A DNA stretch of 64,000 nucleotides from Flavobacteriales bacterium UBA852 (GTDB lineage: Bacteria; Bacteroidota; Bacteroidia; Flavobacteriales_E; Vicingaceae): contig DBGO01000003.1 of assembly GCA_002295925.1 (NCBI GenBank), positions 1-64,000 of the forward strand. Direction: 5' to 3'. Numbering within the stretch: position 1 is the first letter of the stretch; each line of letters opens with the position of its first letter. The translations under genes and the position numbers were made by a program. This document shows positions 1-7,577 of this stretch, in pieces. The notes under the pieces are model-generated. The model did not search any database. It saw nothing but the letters and a program-made list of their open reading frames with translations, and was not told the DNA's origin.

Positions 1-11
1 TTTGTTCGCAT

Positions 12-148
12 GCACGCCAACGGTAAAGTATAAGCGTAGTGCGGGGTTTGGAAGGGTTAACTGTCCGCATACAGCAAAGTTTATTAGGAGCAAAAAGGCT
101 CGATTTCAGTCGTTCAGCCCGAATTACGCTTATACAATGTTGTAGTGC
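12..148 (-). repeat. attC-like cassette recombination site
   Basis: Imperfect palindrome of about 137 bases with integron attC geometry. The outer arms are gcacgccaac (12-21) and gttgtagtgc (139-148), complementary at 8 of 10 positions. The inner arms gtataagcgta (28-38) and tacgcttatac (125-135) are a perfect 11-base inverted repeat. After a 3-base internal loop a further cggg/cccg pairing (42-45 with 118-121) extends the stem. Spacers between outer and inner arms are unequal (6 and 3 bases), and the rest, about 70 bases, would form the variable terminal loop. On the minus strand the site reads GCACTACAAC ... GTTGGCGTGC, matching the R''-L''-L'-R' layout of attC. It lies directly after the two-gene cassette, and its near core is the exact complement of that cassette's start. 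Calling it a recombination site is inference from structure and from the recombinase nearby. Confidence 0.8.
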
Positions 149-152
149 GTTT

Positions 153-1334
153 TTATTCTACTTTTTTATAGTCTATCATGAACCTTTTAATCTCCTCAGA
201 CTTTAGGGTTGTTTCCGGATAGTATTGTGTCTTAATAGTAAAAATGTATGATTCTTTACCAATATTGATGAAATCACTTTTGATTTTTTCAATTATAGAT
301 AGCTCAAACTTTCCTTTGATAGGAGATTCTTCTTCGTAAGAATAAATTTTGAAGGATGGTTCTTTTCTATCAATATCTATTTCAAGAAATTTCCCATGAA
401 CCTCTTCAATATCCTCAATTACGTCAAGTGTTTCATCGATTAACTTTTGAGCTATTTCGGCTTTTATTTTATCAAGTTCACTTATTTTGATAGTCTTTGA
501 TATGGGATTAGCATAAGCAGTATACAAGTCAGCATTATTGCTTATAATAGCTTTAATAATTGACTTATAATGTCTTAGATATTTGTTATCTTTTGTTTTG
601 TAAATTACTGCTTCAAAATCCTCTTTGTTTTGAGCGTTCAATAAGTTGATTAAGTTATCTATGGCTTCGCTTTCTTTTTCGAGAAATAGGTCATGGCTGT
701 AATTTAACTCGATTGTTATTCCAAGAGAAGCCTGTCGTAAATTTGAAAATGCTAAATATTTGTCTGCGTTCCGTCCATCAATTTCTAGCATGCTTTTGAT
801 AATTTCAACGACAGGAGTGAAAACTTTATATAGAGCATAAGGCTTTACGTTATTTATAAGGTTTTGTCCTTTAAGATAAAAATCTAAGATAAGCTTATTT
901 TTTCTCTGTGAATAGCTTAATAATTCAGATTGATCCAATACTAGGTTGCTCGAATTAATTTCATAATTGATGATGTAATCGAGTGGTACAATATCAAGTT
1001 TTGCAGCTTCAGAGGCAGGGACTAGATAGGATCTCAATGCTACGCCTGTTTCATGAGAATATTCAGCAAATAAGATAAAATTGTTTTCAGGAATTTTATA
1101 AGCCTGATGAAGAGTAATTTCATTTGCTAGAATTTCATTCAATCTGTCTTCACTAACTTGTAGATATGCTCGTTGTTCCTTTTCGAAATCACTAAATGTT
1201 AAATAACTCAAGAACATATTTCCAATAACATCTTTCTCAAGAAGAAGGATTGGCTCTATCTCGAAATCGAGAGCTTGAATCACCCGGAGATTTATGGGAA
1301 ATTCCTCTAGCTGATATTTTGAATTAATTTCCAT
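153..1334 (-). CDS. Cassette-borne protein of unknown function (393 aa)
   Basis: I do not recognise this protein with confidence. It is acidic, has no signal peptide or membrane segment, and so is probably cytoplasmic. Residues 1-110 resemble the N-terminal layout of DUF6575-like proteins: a short strand with ILLLEKD, then a domain ending in VSEDRLNEILANE. That match is weak and from memory. The C-terminal half is helical and rich in Lys, Glu and Ile, with KIKAEIAQKLIDETLDVIED near residues 285-310. Its start overlaps the end of the upstream 130-aa gene by 11 bases, so the two are probably translationally coupled. It ends only about 4 bases before the attC-like site, the usual tight packing of a cassette gene. 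Integron cassettes often carry toxin-antitoxin or defence genes, but nothing visible here supports a specific role. Confidence 0.75.
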   Translation of the reverse strand: MEINSKYQLEEFPINLRVIQALDFEIEPILLLEKDVIGNMFLSYLTFSDFEKEQRAYLQVSEDRLNEILANEITLHQAYKIPENNFILFAEYSHETGVALRSYLVPASEAAKLDIVPLDYIINYEINSSNLVLDQSELLSYSQRKNKLILDFYLKGQNLINNVKPYALYKVFTPVVEIIKSMLEIDGRNADKYLAFSNLRQASLGITIELNYSHDLFLEKESEAIDNLINLLNAQNKEDFEAVIYKTKDNKYLRHYKSIIKAIISNNADLYTAYANPISKTIKISELDKIKAEIAQKLIDETLDVIEDIEEVHGKFLEIDIDRKEPSFKIYSYEEESPIKGKFELSIIEKIKSDFINIGKESYIFTIKTQYYPETTLKSEEIKRFMIDYKKVE

Positions 1335-1716
1335 TTATTGGGTTAATATCAGTGCATTCGAATAGATTATTAGCTCTGGTATTATAAAGCCATGTGCTGA
1401 TATGGCCTGTCTTTTTGTTTAAATTATTTTTCCCATCAGAAGGCTCAATTTGGATTTTGCCAATATAACCACCAATCACTTTACCTCTTTTCGATGCTTT
1501 CTTCCACGCTGCTTTAGCGTTCTGAATAGAATCAAAAAATGATAACGCAAAAGCCTCGCAAAGAGATTTATATCTGCTGTTGTTTGGATACAAATGTATG
1601 TACGGCAGAAAATCGGATTCTTGTGGCTCTTCTTCTTTTAATATTCTATACGCTGAAATTTTCATTTCTTCGGCACTTTCAGGAGGACAATTCATTGGCA
1701 GTTCTTCTTTCCACAT
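1324..1716 (-). CDS. Cassette-borne small protein of unknown function (130 aa)
   Basis: First gene of the cassette. The ATG at 1716 lies 24 bases after the inferred cassette start. A second in-frame ATG at 1695 (residue 8) is preceded by the purine-rich stretch GGAAAGAAG, so the real product may be 123 residues. The protein is soluble, with no signal peptide, and has an aromatic-rich middle and a basic patch (AAWKKASKRGKVIGG, near residues 68-82). I do not recognise the family. The 11-base overlap with the 393-aa gene downstream suggests that the two products work together. A toxin-antitoxin or effector-immunity pair would fit the size difference and cassette setting, but no motif proves it. 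Confidence 0.7.
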   Translation of the reverse strand: MWKEELPMNCPPESAEEMKISAYRILKEEEPQESDFLPYIHLYPNNSRYKSLCEAFALSFFDSIQNAKAAWKKASKRGKVIGGYIGKIQIEPSDGKNNLNKKTGHISTWLYNTRANNLFECTDINPINGN

Positions 1717-1726
1717 GATATTTTGT

Positions 1727-1760
1727 TTAATGCACTACAACTCGTTTTACCCAACAAATA
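1727..1760 (-). other. attI-like site beside the recombinase gene
   Basis: On the minus strand this reads GTTGGGTAAAAC, then GAG, then TTGTAGTGC. The decamer GTTGTAGTGC (1732-1741) is identical to the outer arm at 139-148 but inverted relative to it, so the two decamers bracket the two-gene cassette. No large attC-type palindrome surrounds this copy, as expected for the integrase-proximal attI rather than a second attC. Cleavage after the G, as in integrons, would make the cassette run from about 1740 down to 21, or 1,720 bases. The role is inference. Confidence 0.65.
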
Positions 1761-1784
1761 TATAAAAAATATCCGAAATAGTAA
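1755..1784 (-). promoter_or_regulatory. Putative cassette promoter (Pc analogue)
   Basis: The minus strand holds TATATTTG (1755-1762), a full match to the Bacteroidota -7 box TAnnTTTG. TTA lies 19 bases upstream (1782-1784), a weak -33 element. Transcription would start near 1749, run through the attI-like core and reach the first cassette ATG at 1716. The site lies between the recombinase stop codon and the attI-like core, where integrons carry the Pc promoter. Two copies of ATATCCG also lie in this gap, near 1769 and 1789. Confidence 0.5.
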
Positions 1785-1805
1785 CGGGATATCCGTATAA
1801 AACCA

Positions 1806-2933
1806 TCACCCTTTGAGTTTTTTATTATCTGCTTTATAGTTACTAACAATTTTATCTAACGGACTTTCTATCTGACGTAAGTCTTTTCGTGATACATGAG
1901 TGTAAATCATTGTTGTTTCGGTGCGTGCATGTCCCAGCAACTCCTGAATATAGCGCACATCAACTCCTTGTTCCAACAAATGCGTTGCGTAGCTGTGACG
2001 TAATGTGTGCGGCGTAACACGTTTGCGTATTCCTGCGGCTTTTGCTCCACGCTTTAAAAAAGCTCGTACACTCTCGGCACTGTATTTTCCGCCTTCGGGA
2101 TTTTCCAAAAAATATACCTTTGGCTCGTAGGTTTCCAAATAATTAAAAATTACCGGCAACGAACTTTCTGCTAAAACAACAACTCGGTCTTTTCGATTTT
2201 TGCTTTGCTTGATAAAAATTTGTTTTCTTTGAATATCAATATCACTTAATCGTAAATTAATTAATTCGCTGATGCGTAAGCCGGCAGAATACATCATAAT
2301 AATTGCGGCGCGATGTTTCAGGTTTTTTGTTTTGCGGATTATTTCCAACACTTCTTGCCACGAAAGAACCGTGGGCAGATGAGTGCTCTTTTTGGGGCGT
2401 ATCAGCACTTCGCCGTCAAAGGCGGCATGCGGGTTAAAGCGTTTGTATGCTTTGAGAGCACCTACAAATTGCCGTTGTGTGCTTACCGATACATTTTTTT
2501 GTTTCACCAACACATCGTAGGTGTATTGTTCAATATCGTGATTGGTTATTGTTGCTAAATCTTTACGATGATTCAGATAAGCGGTTAAATCTTTTATAAA
2601 GTTAAAGTAAACCTTTACGGTGCTTTCGCTGTAGCGTTGTGCTTTCAGCCATTTCCAAAAATTGTTTAACTCTTGCTTTTCTTTGTCGGTAAATTCAAAT
2701 CCTTGTGGGATCGAGCGAATGATGGTGGCTTTATTTTTTAAGGCAGAAGAAATTTGTGATAAATTTTGTTTAGAATAGCGAATATACCAACATTTGTGTG
2801 TGGCAGACCACCGAACACCGTCTATTTGTTTAATAATTTTAATTAAGTGGGGATTATATTCAAAAGCAATTTTTATTTGTTTTTCGCCACGATGCGAAAA
2901 AAGTGATAATGTAACAGCAGGTAATTGTTCCAT
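1806..2933 (-). CDS. Tyrosine recombinase/integrase (cassette-type, XerC/D-like)
   Basis: Site-specific recombinase of 375 residues. Residues 1-75 are an extra N-terminal region with a Trp/Tyr motif (RWSATHKCWY, 41-50). Residues 82-170 form the SAM-like core-binding domain, and 185-350 the catalytic domain. The tyrosine-recombinase residues are visible: R220 in SAGLRISELINL, a Lys near 245, H309 and R312 in TPHTLRHSYATHLL, H335 in ELLGH, and nucleophile Y344 in TTMIYTHVS. The stretch before TPHTLRH is short, as in XerD, and lacks the extra helix insertion that defines integron IntI, although the C-terminal SPLD motif also occurs in IntI proteins. The gene is followed at once by a promoter-like sequence, an attI-like core and a cassette. 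It points towards the cassettes, unlike most intI genes. A phage or transposon integrase is less likely because no other mobile genes are present. Confidence 0.93.
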   Translation of the reverse strand: MEQLPAVTLSLFSHRGEKQIKIAFEYNPHLIKIIKQIDGVRWSATHKCWYIRYSKQNLSQISSALKNKATIIRSIPQGFEFTDKEKQELNNFWKWLKAQRYSESTVKVYFNFIKDLTAYLNHRKDLATITNHDIEQYTYDVLVKQKNVSVSTQRQFVGALKAYKRFNPHAAFDGEVLIRPKKSTHLPTVLSWQEVLEIIRKTKNLKHRAAIIMMYSAGLRISELINLRLSDIDIQRKQIFIKQSKNRKDRVVVLAESSLPVIFNYLETYEPKVYFLENPEGGKYSAESVRAFLKRGAKAAGIRKRVTPHTLRHSYATHLLEQGVDVRYIQELLGHARTETTMIYTHVSRKDLRQIESPLDKIVSNYKADNKKLKG

Positions 2934-2948
2934 AAATTATACATACGA

Positions 2949-2966
2949 AACAATTTAGTAATTGTT
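2949..2966. promoter_or_regulatory. Inverted repeat upstream of the recombinase gene
   Basis: AACAATT and AATTGTT form a perfect 7-base inverted repeat with a 4-base spacer, ending 15 bases before the recombinase ATG. It has no T-run, so it is not a terminator. Its position between the expected promoter and the start codon suits an operator or an autoregulatory recombinase-binding site. The DNA is A/T-rich, so chance is possible. Confidence 0.35.
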
Positions 2967-2992
2967 ATAATACCTGATAAATTTTTAGTTCA

Positions 2993-3032
2993 AAAAATAA
3001 AAAACCAACAAGCAATACATACCTGTTGGTTT
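2993..3032 (-). terminator. Intrinsic terminator after the PLP enzyme gene
   Basis: On the minus strand AAACCAACA and TGTTGGTTT form a perfect 9-base stem with a 13-base loop, followed by a run of T broken by one A. It lies about 25 bases after the stop of the gene at 3057-4253 and separates that gene from the recombinase unit. Confidence 0.75.
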
Positions 3033-3056
3033 AAAAATTATTTGATAATTCGAGAA

Positions 3057-4253
3057 TTATTTTACGCGTTTAATGCAAGCAAGCATTTTTTCAAAAGTCC
3101 GTTCAATATTGTTGTCCAAACCAATAGATATTCGCACTAATCCGTCGGTTAGTCCCATAGCTTCACGTTCTTCTTCCGGAATTTCACTGCTTGTACTTCC
3201 TCCCGGCGAGCTGAATAATGTTTTGTAAAAACCTAAACTTACTGCCAAATAACCAATATTGTCATTTTGCATCATTTCCATTAATGTGTTGGCACGTTCT
3301 TTTGTTTGCATATCGAGCGTTATCATTCCGCCAAAGCCATATTCTTCGTTCATCAACTCTTTCATCAGTTTGTGTTGCGGATGATTTTCCAAGCCGGGGT
3401 AAGTAACAGTCAATCCTTCTTCCTGCAGTTTTTTGGCCAAATACATTCCGTTGTGCGAGTGTTGCTTCATACGGATATGCAATGTGCGTAAGTTTTTAAG
3501 AATACTTGCCGAGCGGTAACTGTCCAAAACCGGTCCCAATAACATACTTGCGCCGGCATTTACGTCTGACAATGAATCGATAAATTCTTTAGAGGCACAA
3601 ATGCAGCCGGCAACACAATCACTCATTCCGTTTATAAATTTTGTCATACTGTGCACTACAATATCGGCACCCAAAACATAAGGCGAAAATATCATGGGTG
3701 AGAAGGTGTTGTCAACCACCAATTTTAAATCATTTTCTTTGGCTATTTTGGATAATTCCGGAATATCGGCAATTTCAAGCATTGGGTTGCTCATGGTTTC
3801 GCAGTAAAGCACTTTTGTTTTGTCTGTAATTGCCGCTTTTACTTGTTCTAAATTGGTAATATCTACAAATTTTACTTTGATATTAAACTTGGGCAAAAAG
3901 TTTTTAAAGAAAGCATATGTTCCGCCATAAATAGTGCGCGAAGTTACAATTTCGTCGCCCGAATTACAAAGTTGCAAAATAACATTTGTAATGGCTCCCA
4001 TGCCGGAAGCAGTTACACTGGCGCTTTCGGTTCCTTCCATTTTGGCTAATGCCTGAGATAAATATTTGTTGCTTGGGTTCCAGTGACGCGAATACAGATA
4101 ACAACCCTCAATTTCGTGTTCAAAAATTTCTTCCATTTTGCCTGCTTGCAAAAAAGTAAAAGTAGAAGAATCGGTAATAGAAGGGTTTACGCCGCCAAAT
4201 TCACCAAAATATTGTAAATCTTGAATAGGGTCGGCGGGATTATATTTAGCCAT
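3057..4253 (-). CDS. Trans-sulfuration family PLP enzyme (cystathionine/methionine gamma-lyase type)
   Basis: A 398-residue fold-type I PLP enzyme of the Cys/Met metabolism family, probably a cytoplasmic tetramer acting on sulfur amino acids by gamma-elimination or gamma-replacement. K205 in HSMTKFINGMSD is the PLP-binding lysine. The phosphate-binding motif YSRHWNPS is at 54-61, the glycine-rich ASGMGAI at 82-88, and the cofactor Asp in VVDNTFSP at about 181. Length is typical of the family. The sequence does not settle whether it is a methionine gamma-lyase, a cystathionine gamma-lyase or a gamma-synthase. It stands alone: a terminator follows, and the next gene upstream ends in the same strand with its own unit. 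Confidence 0.88.
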   Translation of the reverse strand: MAKYNPADPIQDLQYFGEFGGVNPSITDSSTFTFLQAGKMEEIFEHEIEGCYLYSRHWNPSNKYLSQALAKMEGTESASVTASGMGAITNVILQLCNSGDEIVTSRTIYGGTYAFFKNFLPKFNIKVKFVDITNLEQVKAAITDKTKVLYCETMSNPMLEIADIPELSKIAKENDLKLVVDNTFSPMIFSPYVLGADIVVHSMTKFINGMSDCVAGCICASKEFIDSLSDVNAGASMLLGPVLDSYRSASILKNLRTLHIRMKQHSHNGMYLAKKLQEEGLTVTYPGLENHPQHKLMKELMNEEYGFGGMITLDMQTKERANTLMEMMQNDNIGYLAVSLGFYKTLFSSPGGSTSSEIPEEEREAMGLTDGLVRISIGLDNNIERTFEKMLACIKRVK

Positions 4254-4319
4254 AGTTTTAAGATTTTAAAGATTGGGTATAAATTTCACGAAATCCTTTA
4301 AATAAACAAGGCAAAACGG

Positions 4320-5831
4320 CTAACTTTTTTTGCGAATGCGAATTTTCATTCCGGGTTTTAATCGTTTTACATCCACATCTTTGTTTAGCTCCATCAAATC
4401 ATCTACACTTACACCGTCAAATTTGTTGGCAATATCCCATAAATTATCGCCCGAGCGAATGGTGTAATATTCGTAATTGCCCTGATAAGTTGTTTTTGGT
4501 GGCGTGTTGTTTTTAGGTTTAGACGAAACCGTTTTTGTAGAATTATTTCCGTATATATAGAGCTTCTGACCAATATTAATACGATTGGAATGTAAATTGT
4601 TCCAAGCTTTAATGTCGCTTACACGTACGTGATATTTTGATGCAATAACACTTAAACTTTCTCCTGCCCGCACTTTATGTACAATGCCTTTGCCCGAAAT
4701 GGCAGCGGGCATTTTGCCTATTTTTTGTGCAGCGGCAATACTGTCTTCTTTTTCAGCTTGCGAGCGATGGGCATATATTTGTTTTTCATTGGCTATAAAA
4801 TCGCCAACAAGCGAAACAGGTAAACATAACTTTTGCGGTTCTGTGCTCTTGGGAATGTAATCATAGCGGTATTCGGGATTTAAAAATTCCAAATAAACTT
4901 TATCAATTCCCAATACTTGTGATAAATGAGTAAATGAAATGGCATCTTTTACCATTACCGTATCATACTTAAAGCATACTATATCAGGTTTTTGAGGGTA
5001 AATGCCATATTCTTTATGATAATTCATAACATAATTTACGGCAATAAAAGCCGGAACGTAACCTCTGGTTTCGCGAGGTAAATAAGGGCGGATTTCCCAA
5101 AAATTCTTTTTTCCACCTGCCCGGCGAATAGCTTTGTTTACATTTCCCGGTCCGCTGTTGTAGGCAGCCAAAGCCAAGTCCCAACTGTTATACATTTCGT
5201 ATAATTTTTTCAGGTAACGGCAAGCGGCATCGGTAGATTTATAGGGGTCGCTGCGTTCATCTTTGTATGAGTCGATTTCCAACCCGAACATTTTTCCGGT
5301 TCTGTACATAAATTGCCATAAACCAACAGCTCCTGCACGCGAACGTGCGTTTGGATTAAGTGCCGACTCTACAATGGGTAAATATTTTAGTTCGTAGGGA
5401 AGTTGATATTTGTCGAGCATTTCTTCAAACAAAGGAAAATATACCGGTGCCAAACCCAACATTTTGGCCGTAACTTTTCGGCGTTTGTTGGCATAAAGGT
5501 TAATGTATCCCTTTACAATATCATTATATACTAATGTAAACGGTGTTTTTTGGTTGATAATTTGCATTCTTTCTGTTACAGTAGCACTGTCTATAGTATA
5601 AAAAGTATCGGTTTTGCTGTATAATGAATCAAAATGGCCGTCAAATCCGAGCGATAAAAAATAATGATGCGCTACAGCACTGTCAATAATTGACAATATC
5701 GGGTCGTCGGGAGCAAGTGTAAAAGCCGAATCAGTTTTTACTTTTGCTTTAAGCGTATCGTTATCAACATTTGCATTTATTCCAAAAGATAAAAATACAA
5801 GGGTTAATATGAAAAAAAGTTGTTTATGCAT
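4320..5831 (-). CDS. Membrane-bound lytic transglycosylase with two LysM domains (MltD-like)
   Basis: Periplasmic or outer-membrane enzyme that cleaves peptidoglycan to anhydro-muropeptides. Residues 1-20 are a signal peptide (LFFILTLVFLSFGINA). Residues 140-240 are the SLT domain, with catalytic E155 in LPIVESALNP, then GAVGLWQFM (167-175) and the AAYNSGPGNV motif (222-231). LysM domains follow at about 384-427 and 455-499, for glycan binding. The 503-residue layout matches MltD. The start overlaps the end of gatA by 8 bases, which implies cotranscription. Confidence 0.92.
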   Translation of the reverse strand: MHKQLFFILTLVFLSFGINANVDNDTLKAKVKTDSAFTLAPDDPILSIIDSAVAHHYFLSLGFDGHFDSLYSKTDTFYTIDSATVTERMQIINQKTPFTLVYNDIVKGYINLYANKRRKVTAKMLGLAPVYFPLFEEMLDKYQLPYELKYLPIVESALNPNARSRAGAVGLWQFMYRTGKMFGLEIDSYKDERSDPYKSTDAACRYLKKLYEMYNSWDLALAAYNSGPGNVNKAIRRAGGKKNFWEIRPYLPRETRGYVPAFIAVNYVMNYHKEYGIYPQKPDIVCFKYDTVMVKDAISFTHLSQVLGIDKVYLEFLNPEYRYDYIPKSTEPQKLCLPVSLVGDFIANEKQIYAHRSQAEKEDSIAAAQKIGKMPAAISGKGIVHKVRAGESLSVIASKYHVRVSDIKAWNNLHSNRINIGQKLYIYGNNSTKTVSSKPKNNTPPKTTYQGNYEYYTIRSGDNLWDIANKFDGVSVDDLMELNKDVDVKRLKPGMKIRIRKKS

Positions 5832-7251
5832 TTATGTTAAAAGTGTTGGCAAAAGCAAAAAGTTCGTTTTCGGCAAAGTGTTTACTCATAATTTGAATAC
5901 CAAAGGGTAGCCCGTTGCTGTGTTTTCCGGTGGGTAAAGAAATTGCAGGAACTCCTGTTAAGTTAGCTTGTACGGTAAAAATATCTTCCAAATACATTTT
6001 TATCGGGTCATCAATTTGCTCACCTATTTTAAATGCTGTTCCGGGTGTCGTGGGCAACAATATAAAATCATACTCCGATAATATTCGTTCGGTTTCTTGC
6101 TTTAAAATTCGTCTTACTTTTTGTCCTTTGGCATAATAAGCATCATAGTATCCGGCACTCAATACGTAGGTTCCGAGCATTATTCTCCGTTTTACTTCGT
6201 CGCCAAACCCTTCGGAACGGCTAAGGACGTAAGTGCTTTCCAAATCGTGTGCATTCGGACTGCGATAGCCAAAATGAATTCCGTCGTAGCGGGCTAAATT
6301 TGACGATGCTTCGGCAGTAGTCAGTACATAATAAGTAGGGACAACATAATCCAAATATGGAAAGTCTGAAGTCTCTACAATGTGCCCTTGTGCTTTTAAG
6401 TTTTCTATTGTGTTGAGCAAATGCTCTTTTATTTCGGGGTCTAACCCTTCTTTTTCAATATAGCTTTTAAAATAAGTGATTTTATATTTTTTTTCCGGCT
6501 TATTGATGCTTTCTGTGTAATTGTCAACCGGCTTTGAGCTGCAAGTAGTGTCGTATTCGTCCATTCCGGCAATTACTTGGGTTATTAGAGCCGCATCTTC
6601 AACACTTTGTGTTAATGGGCCTATTTGGTCAAACGACGAAGCATAAGCAATAAGTCCGTGGCGAGAAATTCTTCCGTAAGTGGGTTTTAGTCCAACTACG
6701 CCGCAAAATGATGCCGGTTGACGGATAGACCCACCGGTGTCGGAACCTAATGCCGCCAAACACGTATTGGCAGCAACAGCTGCGGCAGAACCACCTGATG
6801 ATCCTCCGGGTACATATTCGGGATTCACAGGGTTTTTTACGGCACCGAAATACGAGTTTTCGTTTGAGCTTCCCATTGCAAATTCGTCGCAATTGGTACG
6901 ACCTATTATAATGGCATCTTCTTTCAGTAATCGTTCAACAGCTGTGGCGCTGAATAATGATTCGAAATTTTCCAATATTTTGGATGAAGCGGATACTTTA
7001 TGGTTTTTGTAACAGATGTTGTCTTTAATGGCAATAACCATTCCGGCTAATTTGCCTGCGTTTCCGCTTTCTATTTTTTGTTGAATTTCTTGTGCTTTGC
7101 TTTTGGCTTCTTCATCAAATACTTCAAGGAAAATATTAAAATCTTTGGTTTGGTCAATATTTTTTAGATAATCCTCTACCAATTGGGGTAGAGTAATTGT
7201 TTTGTTTTTTAAATCGTTTTGAATATCAGTAAGTTTACTGTATTTTTTCAT
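5824..7251 (-). CDS. gatA: Asp-tRNA(Asn)/Glu-tRNA(Gln) amidotransferase subunit A
   Basis: Amidase subunit of GatCAB. It releases ammonia from glutamine and passes it to GatB, which amidates Glu-tRNA(Gln) or Asp-tRNA(Asn). The Ser-cisSer-Lys triad is present: K77 in VIAIKDNI, the cis-Ser at 151/152 in PGGSSGGSAAA, and nucleophile S175 in DTGGSIRQPA. The 475-residue length is normal. gatB lies 53 kb away in this window (60169-61623); gatC was not seen. The stop overlaps the start of the lytic transglycosylase gene, and a terminator lies between this gene and tatA upstream. Confidence 0.96.
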   Translation of the reverse strand: MKKYSKLTDIQNDLKNKTITLPQLVEDYLKNIDQTKDFNIFLEVFDEEAKSKAQEIQQKIESGNAGKLAGMVIAIKDNICYKNHKVSASSKILENFESLFSATAVERLLKEDAIIIGRTNCDEFAMGSSNENSYFGAVKNPVNPEYVPGGSSGGSAAAVAANTCLAALGSDTGGSIRQPASFCGVVGLKPTYGRISRHGLIAYASSFDQIGPLTQSVEDAALITQVIAGMDEYDTTCSSKPVDNYTESINKPEKKYKITYFKSYIEKEGLDPEIKEHLLNTIENLKAQGHIVETSDFPYLDYVVPTYYVLTTAEASSNLARYDGIHFGYRSPNAHDLESTYVLSRSEGFGDEVKRRIMLGTYVLSAGYYDAYYAKGQKVRRILKQETERILSEYDFILLPTTPGTAFKIGEQIDDPIKMYLEDIFTVQANLTGVPAISLPTGKHSNGLPFGIQIMSKHFAENELFAFANTFNINA

Positions 7252-7271
7252 GGTGGTAAATTTAACCTACA

Positions 7272-7294
7272 AAAGCCACTAAAAAAGTGGCTTT
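7272..7294 (-). terminator. Intrinsic terminator after tatA
   Basis: AAAGCCACT and AGTGGCTTT form a perfect 9-base stem with a 5-base loop. It lies 33 bases after the tatA stop and before gatA. The T-tract is short on both strands, so it may work in both directions. Confidence 0.7.
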
Positions 7295-7326
7295 ATTGTT
7301 TAAAAAGAAAAAGATTAGTTGAAAAA

Positions 7327-7524
7327 TTATTTGTTTGCGTCAGGTTTTTCGGCAGAAGTGGTGTCGCCTTCTTTCATCCCTTCTTTAAATTCTTTCACTC
7401 CCGAACCAATGCCGCGCATCAATTGAGGGATTTTTTTTGCGCCGAAAAGAAGCACTACAACCAATAAAATAATCCAAATCTCTTGACCGCCAAACATTCC
7501 TAATAATATAGTATTCATAATCAA
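7327..7524 (-). CDS. tatA: Sec-independent protein translocase TatA
   Basis: Small pore-forming subunit of the twin-arginine translocase, which exports folded proteins. The 65 residues have the TatA/E layout: a short periplasmic N-terminus, a hydrophobic helix (IWIILLVVVLLFG, 16-28), the FG hinge, an amphipathic helix with KIPQLMRGIGSGVKEFKEG, and a charged tail. ATGs at residues 1 and 3 are both possible starts. A possible Tat substrate is the twin-arginine protein at 47872-48495. No tatC was seen here. Confidence 0.93.
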   Translation of the reverse strand: MIMNTILLGMFGGQEIWIILLVVVLLFGAKKIPQLMRGIGSGVKEFKEGMKEGDTTSAEKPDANK

Positions 7525-7577
7525 TAGTTTAATATATAAAACAAAAATACAAAATAATAATCACTTATGTGTTAAAA

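Noticed and set aside
1806..2933. The recombinase as a phage or transposon integrase
   Set aside because: No terminal repeats, phage genes or transposase lie near it, and adjacent att-like sites and cassette genes explain it better.
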